Source: Caulobacter vibrioides OR37
GTDB lineage: Bacteria; Pseudomonadota; Alphaproteobacteria; Caulobacterales; Caulobacteraceae
Length of the DNA stretch: 64,000 bases
Assembly (NCBI RefSeq): GCF_000372645.1
Contig: NZ_APMP01000013.1
Span: 1 to 64,000 of the forward strand
Reading direction: 5' to 3'
Within the stretch, counting starts at the first letter, position 1. Each line of letters opens with the position of its first letter. Of the stretch, positions 49,706 through 58,778 are shown one piece after another. The translations under genes were made by a program, and so were the position numbers. Under the pieces are notes generated by a model, which saw only the letters and a program-made list of their open reading frames with translations, had not been told where the DNA came from and searched no databases.

Positions 49706-52411
49706 CTAGAATGTCACCGACAGAGACAGCGCCGCCTGGCGGCCGGCGCGGACGATCTGCGGCACGGTTTCGGCGTCCCGGCCGACGGTGCGGTAGAAGC
49801 TATAGTTGTCGAGCAGGTTGCTGACCGTCGCCGCCAGACGGACCGACGGGGTCGGCAGATAGGCGAACGAGGCGTCCAGCGAACGGGTCGATTGCGTCCA
49901 TTCGCTCATCAGCGCGCCGCCGGTGGTCCCGAACTTGTACTTGCTGAGCACGCGCCCGTTGAAGTGATAGGAAAGGCGCGCCTCGAACTTGTTCGGATTG
50001 AAGAAGATCGCGGCGTTGTAGAGAGTCCGGGGCGTGCCCGCCATCGGCTGGGTCGGGTCGGTGGTCGGGTCCAGCAGCCGCGCTTGCGAGCGCTGCAGCG
50101 TCACGTTGCCGGCCACGCCCAGGGCCGACAGCGCGCCCGGCATGTCGCGGAAGCGGTACTCGCCGTCCAGCTCCAGGCCATAGACGTGGGCGCGGCCGCC
50201 GTTGACGGGCTTGCTGACCGTCGTGTCGTTGGTGACGATCGCCGGCGTGCTGCGATAGTCCGTGCCGCGATCGTACATGTAGTCGTTCATGTCCTTGTAG
50301 AAGGCCGCGACCGCGACGCGATAGACCGGTTGGGTCCGCTCCCACGACACGTCGTAGTTGGTCGAGGTCATCGGCCGGAGGTTGGGGTTGCCCTCGGTGA
50401 CCGAGAAGGTGCCGTCGGTATTGCGCTTGACCGTGCGCCCGCCGCCCAGCTGGAAGAAGGCCGGACGCGAATAGCTCCGCCAGATGGCCGCGCGGAAGAC
50501 GCCGGCGTCGTCGCTCCGCAGCACCGCGTGCAGCGACGGCAGGAGCATGTGATAGGCGCTGCGGTTGGTCTGGAAGCCCGAGACTTGGCCGGCGCTATTG
50601 GCCTTCGACCAGAAGCGGTTGTGGATGACCGTGTCCTCGTAGCGAACGCCCGGCTGGATCTCCAGCGCGCCCCACCGCATCCGTGTCAGCGCATAGGCGG
50701 CGGCGACGCTTTCATTGCCGGCCAGCACGTTCTTGTAGCGCGAGTCCGGCGACAGGGTGACCGCCGCGGCGGCGTTGGCCGCCAGCCGCGTCAGCTCCGC
50801 CGCGTCGCCGGTCGGCAGGGTGTAGGGGTAGCGGTCCTTGTCGGCGATCACCTGGCCGTTGAACAGGCTGCTGGTGGCCAGGGTCGCGTTCAGCGGCGCG
50901 AAGTCGATGTTGGAGTAGTCGACATTGTCGCTGTCGCGGTCGCTGCGCGTGAACTTCGCGCCGGCCGCCACTTCCTTGAACAGGCCGTCGAGCGCGTAGG
51001 CGGCGTCGAACTTGCCGCCATAGACCTTCGCCGATGAGGTGGCGGCGGTGTATTCGCCGCTGCCGACCTGATAGGCGAACAGGCTGTTGTCGTTCAGCCG
51101 CGCCAGCTGGGCCGCGCTGAGCAGCGGGATCGGGTAGCGGTCGCGATAGGTCACCTGGAACGGACCGTTCAGGTCGTTGGCCGCGCTGGCCAGGAAGGTG
51201 ATCTCGGCGTGGTCCGGGGCGGCGCTGAGGCCATAGCTGTAGAAGCCCGAGCCGCTGAGCTTCAGACGGCCAAGCCGCGTCTCGCCGCCCAGCTGGACCG
51301 AGGAAAGCCGCGCGTTCGACGGCGCGGTCTCGAACCAGTAGTGATATTCGCCGTCGCTCTCGCCGTTCTGGTACAGCCCGTCCGGGCGCAGCACGGGGGC
51401 CGGATAGTTCCCGGCCTGAATGCCCTTCTGATAGATCTGCTGGGTGATGTCCGAGCGGGCGTGGGTCGCCTTGAGCCACAGGCTGGCGTTCTCGCCCTGC
51501 CAGTCCAGCGACAGCGCCCCGCCATAGCGCAGCTCCTCGCCGCGGCTGAACTGGGCGTTGACGCTCTTGAGGATCAGATTGTCCTGGCGGCTGAAGCCGT
51601 CCGGATTGGTTCCCTGCTTGCCGACCGACACCGCGTAGCCCCATTGCCCGCCTTGGAAGTCGAGCATGGTCGAGGCGAAGCGGCGCTTGCCGTAATAGGC
51701 CGTGGCGTAGACGCCGAACGCGTCGCCGGGGCCGAACTGGCGGGCGAATTCCGCCTGGCCCAGATAGGATCCGGCCGGCGCGTGATAATCATGGGCCAGC
51801 GGCGAGTAGCCGCCCTGCAGATAGACCCGATTGTAGCGCTTGCCGAAATCGCGGGCGACCGGCGTCTGGAAGTCCAGCGTGCCGCCCACCGCGTCGCCGT
51901 CCATGTCGGCGGTCGAGGTCTTCGACACGGCGATCTGCTTGAGGCCGATCGGCGGCAGCAGGCCCAGCGAGATGTTGCGGCTGTAGGGCATCCCCTGGGC
52001 GGCGTTGGCGCCGTTCAGCAGGTTGACGTTGTACGACCCCGACAGCCCGCGGATCGACACGAAGTTGCTCGTGCCCCGCCCGGCGCCGTCGATCCCGCCG
52101 TGGTTGCCTTCCGACGGCGACAGGCCCTCGGTGGCGCTGACGGAGATGCCCGGCGTGCGGGCCAGGACGTCGACGACGTTGGTGTTGGGAATGGCCAGCA
52201 TCTCGGCGGCCGAGATGGTGGTCGTCTGGCTGACGTCGTTGGGCTTGTCGCGGCCGGCCTTCGCGCCGAGAACGACGACCTTGTCGACCTGATCGTCAGG
52301 GGCGTCGGCGGCCCAGGCGAGGGCGGGCGTGCAGGCGCTGGCCAGCAGCGTCAGCACGGCGAGCGAAGGGGCGGCGCATCGCTGCGCTTTGCCCGGGAAA
52401 TAGGGCGGCAT
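49706..52411 (-). CDS. TonB-dependent receptor, module B
   Basis: Outer-membrane receptor, 901 residues, Xanthomonas/Caulobacter type. The signal peptide runs to about residue 35 (PALAWA). The plug contains VDVLARTPGISVSATEG, FVSIRGLSGSYNVNLLNGA and the phrase ADMDGDAVGGTLDFQTP also typical of the receptor at 41098. The C-terminus ends AALSLSVTF. It is the first gene of module B and is preceded by an AT-rich promoter with the box at 52525. It likely brings lipid-derived or phosphonate material through the outer membrane. Confidence 0.92.
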   Translation of the reverse strand: MPPYFPGKAQRCAAPSLAVLTLLASACTPALAWAADAPDDQVDKVVVLGAKAGRDKPNDVSQTTTISAAEMLAIPNTNVVDVLARTPGISVSATEGLSPSEGNHGGIDGAGRGTSNFVSIRGLSGSYNVNLLNGANAAQGMPYSRNISLGLLPPIGLKQIAVSKTSTADMDGDAVGGTLDFQTPVARDFGKRYNRVYLQGGYSPLAHDYHAPAGSYLGQAEFARQFGPGDAFGVYATAYYGKRRFASTMLDFQGGQWGYAVSVGKQGTNPDGFSRQDNLILKSVNAQFSRGEELRYGGALSLDWQGENASLWLKATHARSDITQQIYQKGIQAGNYPAPVLRPDGLYQNGESDGEYHYWFETAPSNARLSSVQLGGETRLGRLKLSGSGFYSYGLSAAPDHAEITFLASAANDLNGPFQVTYRDRYPIPLLSAAQLARLNDNSLFAYQVGSGEYTAATSSAKVYGGKFDAAYALDGLFKEVAAGAKFTRSDRDSDNVDYSNIDFAPLNATLATSSLFNGQVIADKDRYPYTLPTGDAAELTRLAANAAAAVTLSPDSRYKNVLAGNESVAAAYALTRMRWGALEIQPGVRYEDTVIHNRFWSKANSAGQVSGFQTNRSAYHMLLPSLHAVLRSDDAGVFRAAIWRSYSRPAFFQLGGGRTVKRNTDGTFSVTEGNPNLRPMTSTNYDVSWERTQPVYRVAVAAFYKDMNDYMYDRGTDYRSTPAIVTNDTTVSKPVNGGRAHVYGLELDGEYRFRDMPGALSALGVAGNVTLQRSQARLLDPTTDPTQPMAGTPRTLYNAAIFFNPNKFEARLSYHFNGRVLSKYKFGTTGGALMSEWTQSTRSLDASFAYLPTPSVRLAATVSNLLDNYSFYRTVGRDAETVPQIVRAGRQAALSLSVTF

Positions 52412-52524
52412 GAAGCGGTTCCTATCTGGTGAGAAGAAGGACGAGCGGAGGCAGGGCCGGAAGCGTCGGCTTCCGGCTAAAAATTGATATTAGTTATGAC
52501 AACGAGAGTTCTATAATTACAGAT

Positions 52525-52541
52525 TATGATGCTTTGTTGAC
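52525..52541 (-). promoter_or_regulatory. Shared receptor-upstream box, copy 2
   Basis: TATGATGCTTTGTTGAC, about 115 bp before the module B receptor start, 14 of 17 identical to the box at 44175. The adjacent 52485-52525 is AT-rich. Confidence 0.4.
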
Positions 52542-52638
52542 AGCGAGGCCGCGAACCCGTGTCGAAAAGCGCGCGTGGGCGCGCGCCGGGGCCGGGCCGG
52601 CTTCGGCGTCCGTTCGCTTGTCGGGAGCCGCGCGGGCT

Positions 52639-52696
52639 CCAGAGCGCGTCAGGCTTAAGTGTGAGCGGCTAAACCGCTCGAACGCGCTGGCTCTAG
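52639..52696. repeat. Diverged palindromic element at the M61 gene end
   Basis: Outer arms AGAGCGCGT/AACGCGCT and inner hairpin GAGCGG-CTAAA-CCGCTC. The rightmost CTAG supplies the stop codon of the M61 gene (complement of 52693-52695). Confidence 0.6.
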
Positions 52697-54612
52697 CGCG
52701 GCGACAGGATCTGGGTCAGTCGGTCCGGTTGGTCCGTCAGGCGCTTCAGGCGCGGATATTTCAGGCCGCCGTGATAGGCGATCCGCACGATCCGCGCCTT
52801 GTCGTCGGCCTTGACGGTCAGGACGATCGGCGGCGCGCCGGGCCTGGCGGCGGCGGTGATCGCCGCTTTCAGGGTCTCGGGGGCATAGGGCTTGCCGCCG
52901 ACCTTGACGATGTGGGTCCCGGCGATGACGCCCGCCTGGAACAGCGGCCCGTCCCACAGGACCTCCTTGACCGCGCCGTCCCAGCCGATCTCCCCGCCCA
53001 GCGAGAAGGTCAGCAGGCTCGACTTGGCGTCCCTTTCGGTGGCGCGGATATAGGCCGACGGGCGGGTCTCGAAGGCCACGGTCCAGCCCGAACGGGTCAG
53101 GCCGTCCATCGGCGCGTGGTCGTGGGCGTCGAGGCGCGCGTTCAGGAAGCTCGCCCAGTCGTAGGGTGTCACCGCGTTCAGGGCCGCGACCACGTCCTCG
53201 AACTGGTAGGTCGAGACGGTCATGTCGCCGTCGTCCACGCCCAGGAAGGCGCGGGCGAAGTCGTCCAGCGACTTGGCGCCCTCGGTGCGCGCGCGGATCA
53301 GGGTGTCGACGTCCAGCCAGACCAGCTGGCCTTCCTCGTAATAGTCCAGCGCCCGCAGCCAGCTGGTCGACCCCGTGCCGCCCACCGAATTGATGATGTA
53401 GGCGTTGGTGGTGTCGCGCAGCGCGCGCCAGCAGCGGCCCGGCGTCGCCTGGGCGTTGGCCGCGATCAGGGCCAGGCGCTGGCGCATCTGGTCGGGCGAG
53501 AACAGTCCCGACCGCGTGGCCAGCGTGTCGCCATAGTACTCGGTCAGGCCCTCATAGACCCAGAGCAGGCTGTCGCGCATCGGCGTGGTGTAGTCGGGCG
53601 TCCAGAGGTCGGCCGGACGCCGGTGCTTGCCGTTCCAGGCGTGGACATATTCGTGGGCCAGGATGTCGCGGCCGTTGAACGCCGTGTCCCAGGCCGTGAA
53701 GTATCCGCCGGAGTTGTAGCCGTTCTCGCTGGACCTCTGGTGCTCGGCGCCCAGATAGCCAGCCGTGGGATTGAGGCTGAGCAGGAAGTCGTAGTGATCG
53801 AAGTTGCGCGCGCCGCCGAACAGCTTGTCGGCCTGCTGGACCAGGCGGCGGTGCGTGTCGATCTGGGCCGGCGTCGCCTTCAGGTCCTTGGGCGCGTCCG
53901 CGAACACGCTGAGGCGAACGGGCCGGGGCGAGCCGGGGTCGAGATCGAACTCGGCCTTGTAGCGCCCGGCATAGACCGGGGAATCCATCAGGGATTCGAA
54001 GCTGGTGACGGCGAAGCGCGTGGTCGCGCCGGTCGTCTCGGCGCCGTCCAGGGCGGTGGCCAGGCGCCAGCCCTCTGGAATGGTCAGGGTGGGCCTGACG
54101 CGGATGCGGCCGACCGCGTGGCCGGCCGGATAGAGGGCGACGGCGGTCCATTTCAGCAGCACCAGGTTCGGCGTCACCGCGATCCGCACCGGACCGCCGG
54201 GCTGGGCCGTGGGCTGTTCCAGTCGAACGGTCAGGGCGCGGACGCCGTCCGGCACGTCGACGTGAAAGGCGGTCATCTCGACCGGATCGCGCCGCCATTC
54301 GAGGCGCTGGCCGGTGTCGGTCGTGATCGTGAAGCCGCTCATCAGCACGATCTGGGCGCTGGGCGAATGCTCGCCCGGGATCCATTTGGGCAGGGACAGC
54401 ACCAGGGGACCCGGCGTGACGGGTAGGGTCTCCGTGACCCGGAACACCTTGCGCGTCGTGTCGCTGACATCGACCTTCAGGTCGATGACGCCGGGATAGT
54501 CGACCGCCCGCGCCTCCGGGATCGGCGGCGTGGGCGGGGCCGGGCGGGGATCGGCCCGCGCCGGCGACATCGACAGCGCCAGGCAGGCGGCCAGGAAGAG
54601 CTTCGGCGTCAT
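52693..54612 (-). CDS. Exported M61 glycyl aminopeptidase with PDZ domain
   Basis: Secreted zinc metallopeptidase of family M61, 639 residues. The signal peptide spans residues 1-19 (ending ARA). The zinc motif HEYVH is at H320-H324 within ILAHEYVHAWNGKHRRP, with the family stretch VYEGLTEYYGD downstream. A C-terminal PDZ-like domain includes GVIAGTHIVKVGGK. M61 enzymes remove N-terminal residues, often Gly or Ala, from peptides. The ATG at 54612 begins the signal peptide. It lies 59 bp after the receptor stop on the same strand, so the two probably form an operon for peptide use. Confidence 0.88.
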   Translation of the reverse strand: MTPKLFLAACLALSMSPARADPRPAPPTPPIPEARAVDYPGVIDLKVDVSDTTRKVFRVTETLPVTPGPLVLSLPKWIPGEHSPSAQIVLMSGFTITTDTGQRLEWRRDPVEMTAFHVDVPDGVRALTVRLEQPTAQPGGPVRIAVTPNLVLLKWTAVALYPAGHAVGRIRVRPTLTIPEGWRLATALDGAETTGATTRFAVTSFESLMDSPVYAGRYKAEFDLDPGSPRPVRLSVFADAPKDLKATPAQIDTHRRLVQQADKLFGGARNFDHYDFLLSLNPTAGYLGAEHQRSSENGYNSGGYFTAWDTAFNGRDILAHEYVHAWNGKHRRPADLWTPDYTTPMRDSLLWVYEGLTEYYGDTLATRSGLFSPDQMRQRLALIAANAQATPGRCWRALRDTTNAYIINSVGGTGSTSWLRALDYYEEGQLVWLDVDTLIRARTEGAKSLDDFARAFLGVDDGDMTVSTYQFEDVVAALNAVTPYDWASFLNARLDAHDHAPMDGLTRSGWTVAFETRPSAYIRATERDAKSSLLTFSLGGEIGWDGAVKEVLWDGPLFQAGVIAGTHIVKVGGKPYAPETLKAAITAAARPGAPPIVLTVKADDKARIVRIAYHGGLKYPRLKRLTDQPDRLTQILSPR

Positions 54613-54671
54613 GGACACTCCCGCGCGAAGGGATGGAGCGGCCGCCGGCGCGACCGCTCCGGACCGCGCCA

Positions 54672-57461
54672 TCAAAGGCCGCTGGCGCCGCCGAACTTGT
54701 GGGTCAGCTGCAGGTAATAGCTGCGCCCGGTCGCCGAGAACCACGAGGTGTCATAGTACGGATAGCCCGAATAGGTCGGGTCGCGCGGCGGCTTCTGGTC
54801 GAACAGGTTGTCGACCGCCAGGCTCAGGCGGGTGCGATCGGTGAGGTCATACTGCACCGTGCCGTTGACCATGTAGGTCGCCTTGGTCCAGCCGTCGTTG
54901 TTGTAGTTCGGGATCCGGCTCAGGCGCTGGCCGTGCAGGCCGACGCTGAGGGCGTTGAGACGCCAGTTGATCGAGGCGCTGCTCTTGGTGCGCGGAATGT
55001 CGTAGCCGCTGTCGAAGGCCAACTCGTTCTTGATCGGGTCGCCCGGATACTGGCGGCTGGTGTGATTGTGCACCCAGGTGTGGGCCAGGCTGAAGTCGAA
55101 GACGCCCAGCGCGCTGGTCGGCAAGCGATAGTGCGCCGCGACGTCGATGCCCGTCGTGCGCTCGGTGGCGACGTTGATCGGGTTGATGGCCACGCTGCTG
55201 ATCGCGCCCGGATTGATGGCGGCGGTCAGCGGGTTGCGCTTCACGCGGGCCAGGGCGTCGACGCAGGTCGGCGAGCCGACGCTGACCGGCGTGCCCGCCG
55301 AGGTCTGGCCGATCCGGCAGTCGGCTTCCTGGCGCAGGACGCTGTCCAGGCTCATGTCCAGCACGGCGTTGTCCAGCTGGACCCGGAAGTAGTCGACCGA
55401 GATGTCGAAATTGCGCACCGGCGACCAGACCGCGCCGTAGTTGAACGACTTGGAGGTCTCGGGCTTCAGGTCGAGATTGCCCAGGCGCACCTTGACCAGG
55501 CCCTCGTCGGCGTAGCTGCAGTCGCCGATGTCCTGGCCGGGCTGCTCGACGCGGCAGCGATAATAGTCGGTGCCCGAGGGGTGGCTGATGCCCTCCTTGG
55601 CGAAGACATAGTGCAGGTCGGGGGCGCGGAAGCCGGTGCCGTAGGCGGCGCGCAGCAGCAGGGTCTTCATCGGCCGCCACTCGACGCCGCCGTTGTAGGT
55701 GAACTTGTCGATCGTGTTGCTGTCGTACTTGTAGCTGTCATAGCGGCCGGCGGTGGACAGCTCGACCGTGCTCAGCAGCGGGGCGCGGAATTCGTAGCCG
55801 GCGCCCCAGTGGTCGCGGGCGCCCGACCCGTCGGCGTCGCGCAGGTGATAGTAGTAGTTCACGGTGGCCAGCGGATCGAGGCCCAGCTTGTAGGACTGGT
55901 GGCCGTACTCGGCGACGGCCGCGAAGCCGACCGGACCTGCCGGCAGGCGGAACAGTTCGGCCTGGTTGATCTGGAACGACACGCCCTGCTGGCGCGCGAC
56001 GGGCTCATAGGTCGTGCGCGCGGTGATCGAGTCGTACTCGGCCGTGGTCAGCGGTTTGTAGAGACGCGCCGGATCGGCGTTGAAGATCGCGTAGCCGGTG
56101 TCGGGATCCACGCCGAGCTGCGGACCCAGGAAGAAGGCGTTGGCCTTGGCGGCGACCACCTTGGGCCAGCTGATCGACGAGCGGTACTGGCTGAAATTGT
56201 AGAAGGCCTCGTAGTTCCAGCCGCCGCCCAGCGCGCCCTTGACGCCCGGGGTGATGCTGAAGGTGCGCGAGACGTTCTTGATGAAGCCGTTGTTCAGCCC
56301 GCCCATTTCCTCGGGCGTGAAGTTGCGGTGCCACTCGTCCAGCCCGCCGCTGAACTGGTTGTAGAAGATGCCGTCCTCGCTGCCCTTGGCGTCCTGATAT
56401 TCCCAGTTCAGCACGTCCTGGAACTGCCGGGTGCGGCTATAGCCGGCCGAGATGTCGGCGAAGAAGGACAGGGTGTCGCGCGGCGCGTAGTTGAGCGAGG
56501 CGACGACATTGGCGCTCTTGCGCTCGCTGACGATGGTGCCGTAGCCGATCGAGCTGTAGCTGCCGCAATAGAAGCCCGGATCGCCGTCGGGACCCCAGCC
56601 CGGCCGGCTGGCGTACTCGATCGAGCCGTTGTTGAGCCTCGACAGCGCCTTGCAGGTGTTCGCGCCGGGATCGACATAGACGTCCTCGGACGGATCGATC
56701 CGCAGGAAGTCGCGCCGCGCGATCGCGGTGCGGCGGCTGGGGCTGTCCTTGGTGCTGTCCTGGATGGCGCGGTCGTAGGCCCACATCGGGTGCTGGTCGA
56801 CGAACTCGCCGCCGATCGCGAGGCTGAAGTCGCCCTTCGAATAGCCGGTCGAGACATTGACCCGCTTGCTGGCGCCGCCGCCGTGCTCATAGTCGCCGAA
56901 GGTCACGTCGACGGTCGTGCCGTCGACCTTTTTCTTCAGGTTGAAGTTGACCACGCCCGAGATGGCGTCCGAGCCGTAGACCGCCGAGGCGCTGCCGCTC
57001 AGCACCTCGATCCGGTCGATCATGCCCAGCGGGATCGACGAGGTGTCGGTGAACGCGCTCTTGCCGTTGTAGGGCAGGGGGAAGTCGGCGATGCGGCGGC
57101 CGTTGACCAGCACCAGCGTGTGGTTGGGGCCCAGGCCGCGTAGGTCGACCTGCTGGGCGCCGGGGGTCCAGTCCATGCCGCTGGACGATTGCTGGGTCTG
57201 GGTCTCGCCGCCGTTCTGGGTCAGGGAGCGCATGACGTCCGGCACGCTGTTGAAGCCGGCGGCCTTGATGCTGTCGCTGGTGATCACCGTCACGGGCGCG
57301 GGGCCCTCGGTCGCGATGCGGGGGATGCGGGAGCCGGTGATCACCAGCGCCTCGACCGCGTCGCCGTTGCTGGACGTCGTCGTCTGAGCGTTGGCCTGGC
57401 CGATGATCATGAAGCCGGCCATGCCGGCCAGCGCGCTGGCGCGAAGAAGATGCGTCTTCAT
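54672..57461 (-). CDS. TonB-dependent receptor of the peptide/cyanophycin-like locus
   Basis: Outer-membrane receptor, 929 residues. The signal peptide ends QANAQ (residue ~25), followed by the TonB box VEALVITGSRIPR. The plug includes LRGLGPNHTLVLVNGRRIAD and IDRIEVLSGSASAVYGSDAISGVVNF. The barrel ends YYLQLTHKFGGASGL. The ATG at 57461 starts the export signal; the open frame to 57686 does not fit. It is divergent from the cyanophycinase-like gene and upstream of the M61 peptidase. It probably imports peptides. Confidence 0.92.
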   Translation of the reverse strand: MKTHLLRASALAGMAGFMIIGQANAQTTTSSNGDAVEALVITGSRIPRIATEGPAPVTVITSDSIKAAGFNSVPDVMRSLTQNGGETQTQQSSSGMDWTPGAQQVDLRGLGPNHTLVLVNGRRIADFPLPYNGKSAFTDTSSIPLGMIDRIEVLSGSASAVYGSDAISGVVNFNLKKKVDGTTVDVTFGDYEHGGGASKRVNVSTGYSKGDFSLAIGGEFVDQHPMWAYDRAIQDSTKDSPSRRTAIARRDFLRIDPSEDVYVDPGANTCKALSRLNNGSIEYASRPGWGPDGDPGFYCGSYSSIGYGTIVSERKSANVVASLNYAPRDTLSFFADISAGYSRTRQFQDVLNWEYQDAKGSEDGIFYNQFSGGLDEWHRNFTPEEMGGLNNGFIKNVSRTFSITPGVKGALGGGWNYEAFYNFSQYRSSISWPKVVAAKANAFFLGPQLGVDPDTGYAIFNADPARLYKPLTTAEYDSITARTTYEPVARQQGVSFQINQAELFRLPAGPVGFAAVAEYGHQSYKLGLDPLATVNYYYHLRDADGSGARDHWGAGYEFRAPLLSTVELSTAGRYDSYKYDSNTIDKFTYNGGVEWRPMKTLLLRAAYGTGFRAPDLHYVFAKEGISHPSGTDYYRCRVEQPGQDIGDCSYADEGLVKVRLGNLDLKPETSKSFNYGAVWSPVRNFDISVDYFRVQLDNAVLDMSLDSVLRQEADCRIGQTSAGTPVSVGSPTCVDALARVKRNPLTAAINPGAISSVAINPINVATERTTGIDVAAHYRLPTSALGVFDFSLAHTWVHNHTSRQYPGDPIKNELAFDSGYDIPRTKSSASINWRLNALSVGLHGQRLSRIPNYNNDGWTKATYMVNGTVQYDLTDRTRLSLAVDNLFDQKPPRDPTYSGYPYYDTSWFSATGRSYYLQLTHKFGGASGL

Positions 57462-57739
57462 CCTGTCCCCCTTTTTTGTTGCGTCGTCGGTCCAGCCCCG
57501 GGGCGCTCGAGCCCCGGCGCCGCATGGGAATTGGCCCCATTTGGATCGCGACTTTCTCAGATTGGAAGTCGGAAAAGTCATTTTGTCAAAACTTATGGAC
57601 ATATTGCGCACATCGTGCAGCAATTTGGTCATAAAGCCGGCAAGGTCGGGCGGCTTGCTGTTTTCGACGGTGGAACGCGTTGTCACCGCTCGCGAAAGCC
57701 CGTCCGGTGACTAGGCTGGGGGCGAACGGAGGAAACCGA
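57462..57739. promoter_or_regulatory. Divergent promoter region receptor / cyanophycinase-like gene
   Basis: 278 bp without a gene. The less GC-rich part 57540-57640 includes an imperfect dyad ATTGC...GCAAT (57603-57624) that could bind one of the nearby Lrp-type regulators. CGGAGGAA precedes the cyanophycinase-like start. Confidence 0.35.
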
Positions 57740-58750
57740 ATGGCTCGATGGGGAACGGCGGCGGCCATGGCCGCCTTGCTGCTGGGCGCGGGCGCCGCGA
57801 GCGCGGCGATTCCGGCGGGACCCGACGCGGTCGGCCCGGGCTACGAATATTATCGGATCGGCGACGTGAACGCGCCGACGCCCGGCAAGACGGGCCCGCT
57901 GCTGGGCCTGTTCGGCGGCGGCGACTGGCCGGTCGCAGCCTTCCGGCAGTTCGTCAAGCAGTCGGGCGGCGGCCATATCGTCGTGCTGCGCGCCCGGGGC
58001 GGTCGCGAGCTGCAGGACGAGATCTACAACGACGTCGGCGGCGCGGCCTCGGTCGAGACCCTGGTGATCCACGACGAGGACGCCGGTAACGATCCCAAGC
58101 TGCTGGCGATCATCGCCCACGCCGACGGAATCTTCTTCGGCGGCGGCGACCAGAGCAACTATGTGCGGGCCTGGAAGGGCTCGGCGCTGAACAAGGCGCT
58201 GGACGCCCACGTCAAGGCCGGCAAGCCGATCGGCGGCACCAGCGCCGGCCTGGCGGTGCTGGGCGGCTACGTCTATGGCTGCCTGGACTCGATCAGCCTG
58301 ACCTCGCCGGACGCCCTGAAGAACCCCACCGGGCCCAGCGTGACCCTGGTGCGCGACTTCCTGCACCTGCCCTATCTGTCCAAGGTCATCACCGACACCC
58401 ACTTCGACAAGCGCGATCGCCAGGGCCGGCTGGTGACCTTCGTCGGACGCCTGATCCAGGAGGAGAACGACCCCTCCATCACGGGCCTGGGCGTCGACGA
58501 GGCCGGGGCCGTGCTGATCGACGGTCAGGGCGTGGGCCGTTACTACGGGCCGGGCCACGCCTGGCTGGTGCGGCCGCTGAAGGCGCCGGCCACGATCATC
58601 GCCGGACAGCCCTTGACCTACGCGTCCTTCCCCATCGTCGGGCTGGGTCCCGACAGCACGCTGGACTTCAAGACCTTCCAGGTCACCAAGCCCGACTTCA
58701 CGATCACCGCGCGCGTGGACAAGGGAACCCTGATCCGCAGTGACCGATAA
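57740..58750 (+). CDS. Exported cyanophycinase-like S51 peptidase
   Basis: Serine peptidase of family S51, 336 residues, with a signal peptide (residues 1-23, ending ASAA). The nucleophile S168 lies in GGTSAGLAVLG and the substrate-binding segment reads FFGGGDQSNYVRAWKG, as in cyanophycinases. Cyanophycinase cleaves the aspartate-arginine storage polymer cyanophycin into beta-Asp-Arg dipeptides; exported forms let bacteria feed on it. Other members of the family cleave Asp dipeptides or have unknown targets. The isoaspartyl peptidase gene follows directly, the standard second step of cyanophycin breakdown. Confidence 0.85.
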   Translation: MARWGTAAAMAALLLGAGAASAAIPAGPDAVGPGYEYYRIGDVNAPTPGKTGPLLGLFGGGDWPVAAFRQFVKQSGGGHIVVLRARGGRELQDEIYNDVGGAASVETLVIHDEDAGNDPKLLAIIAHADGIFFGGGDQSNYVRAWKGSALNKALDAHVKAGKPIGGTSAGLAVLGGYVYGCLDSISLTSPDALKNPTGPSVTLVRDFLHLPYLSKVITDTHFDKRDRQGRLVTFVGRLIQEENDPSITGLGVDEAGAVLIDGQGVGRYYGPGHAWLVRPLKAPATIIAGQPLTYASFPIVGLGPDSTLDFKTFQVTKPDFTITARVDKGTLIRSDR

Positions 58751-58778
58751 CGCCCGCGCGCTCCAGACCGAGATCAAG

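Noticed and set aside
54633-57143. 836-codon plus-strand frame opposite the receptor at 54672
   Set aside because: Val/Gly/Asp/Arg-rich antisense shadow; the minus strand has signal peptide, plug and barrel.
57603-57624. Operator dyad ATTGC...GCAAT before the cyanophycinase-like gene
   Set aside because: The inner CAC/GTG pair is one base off the symmetry axis, so it is only mentioned within the promoter region entry and not claimed as a finding.
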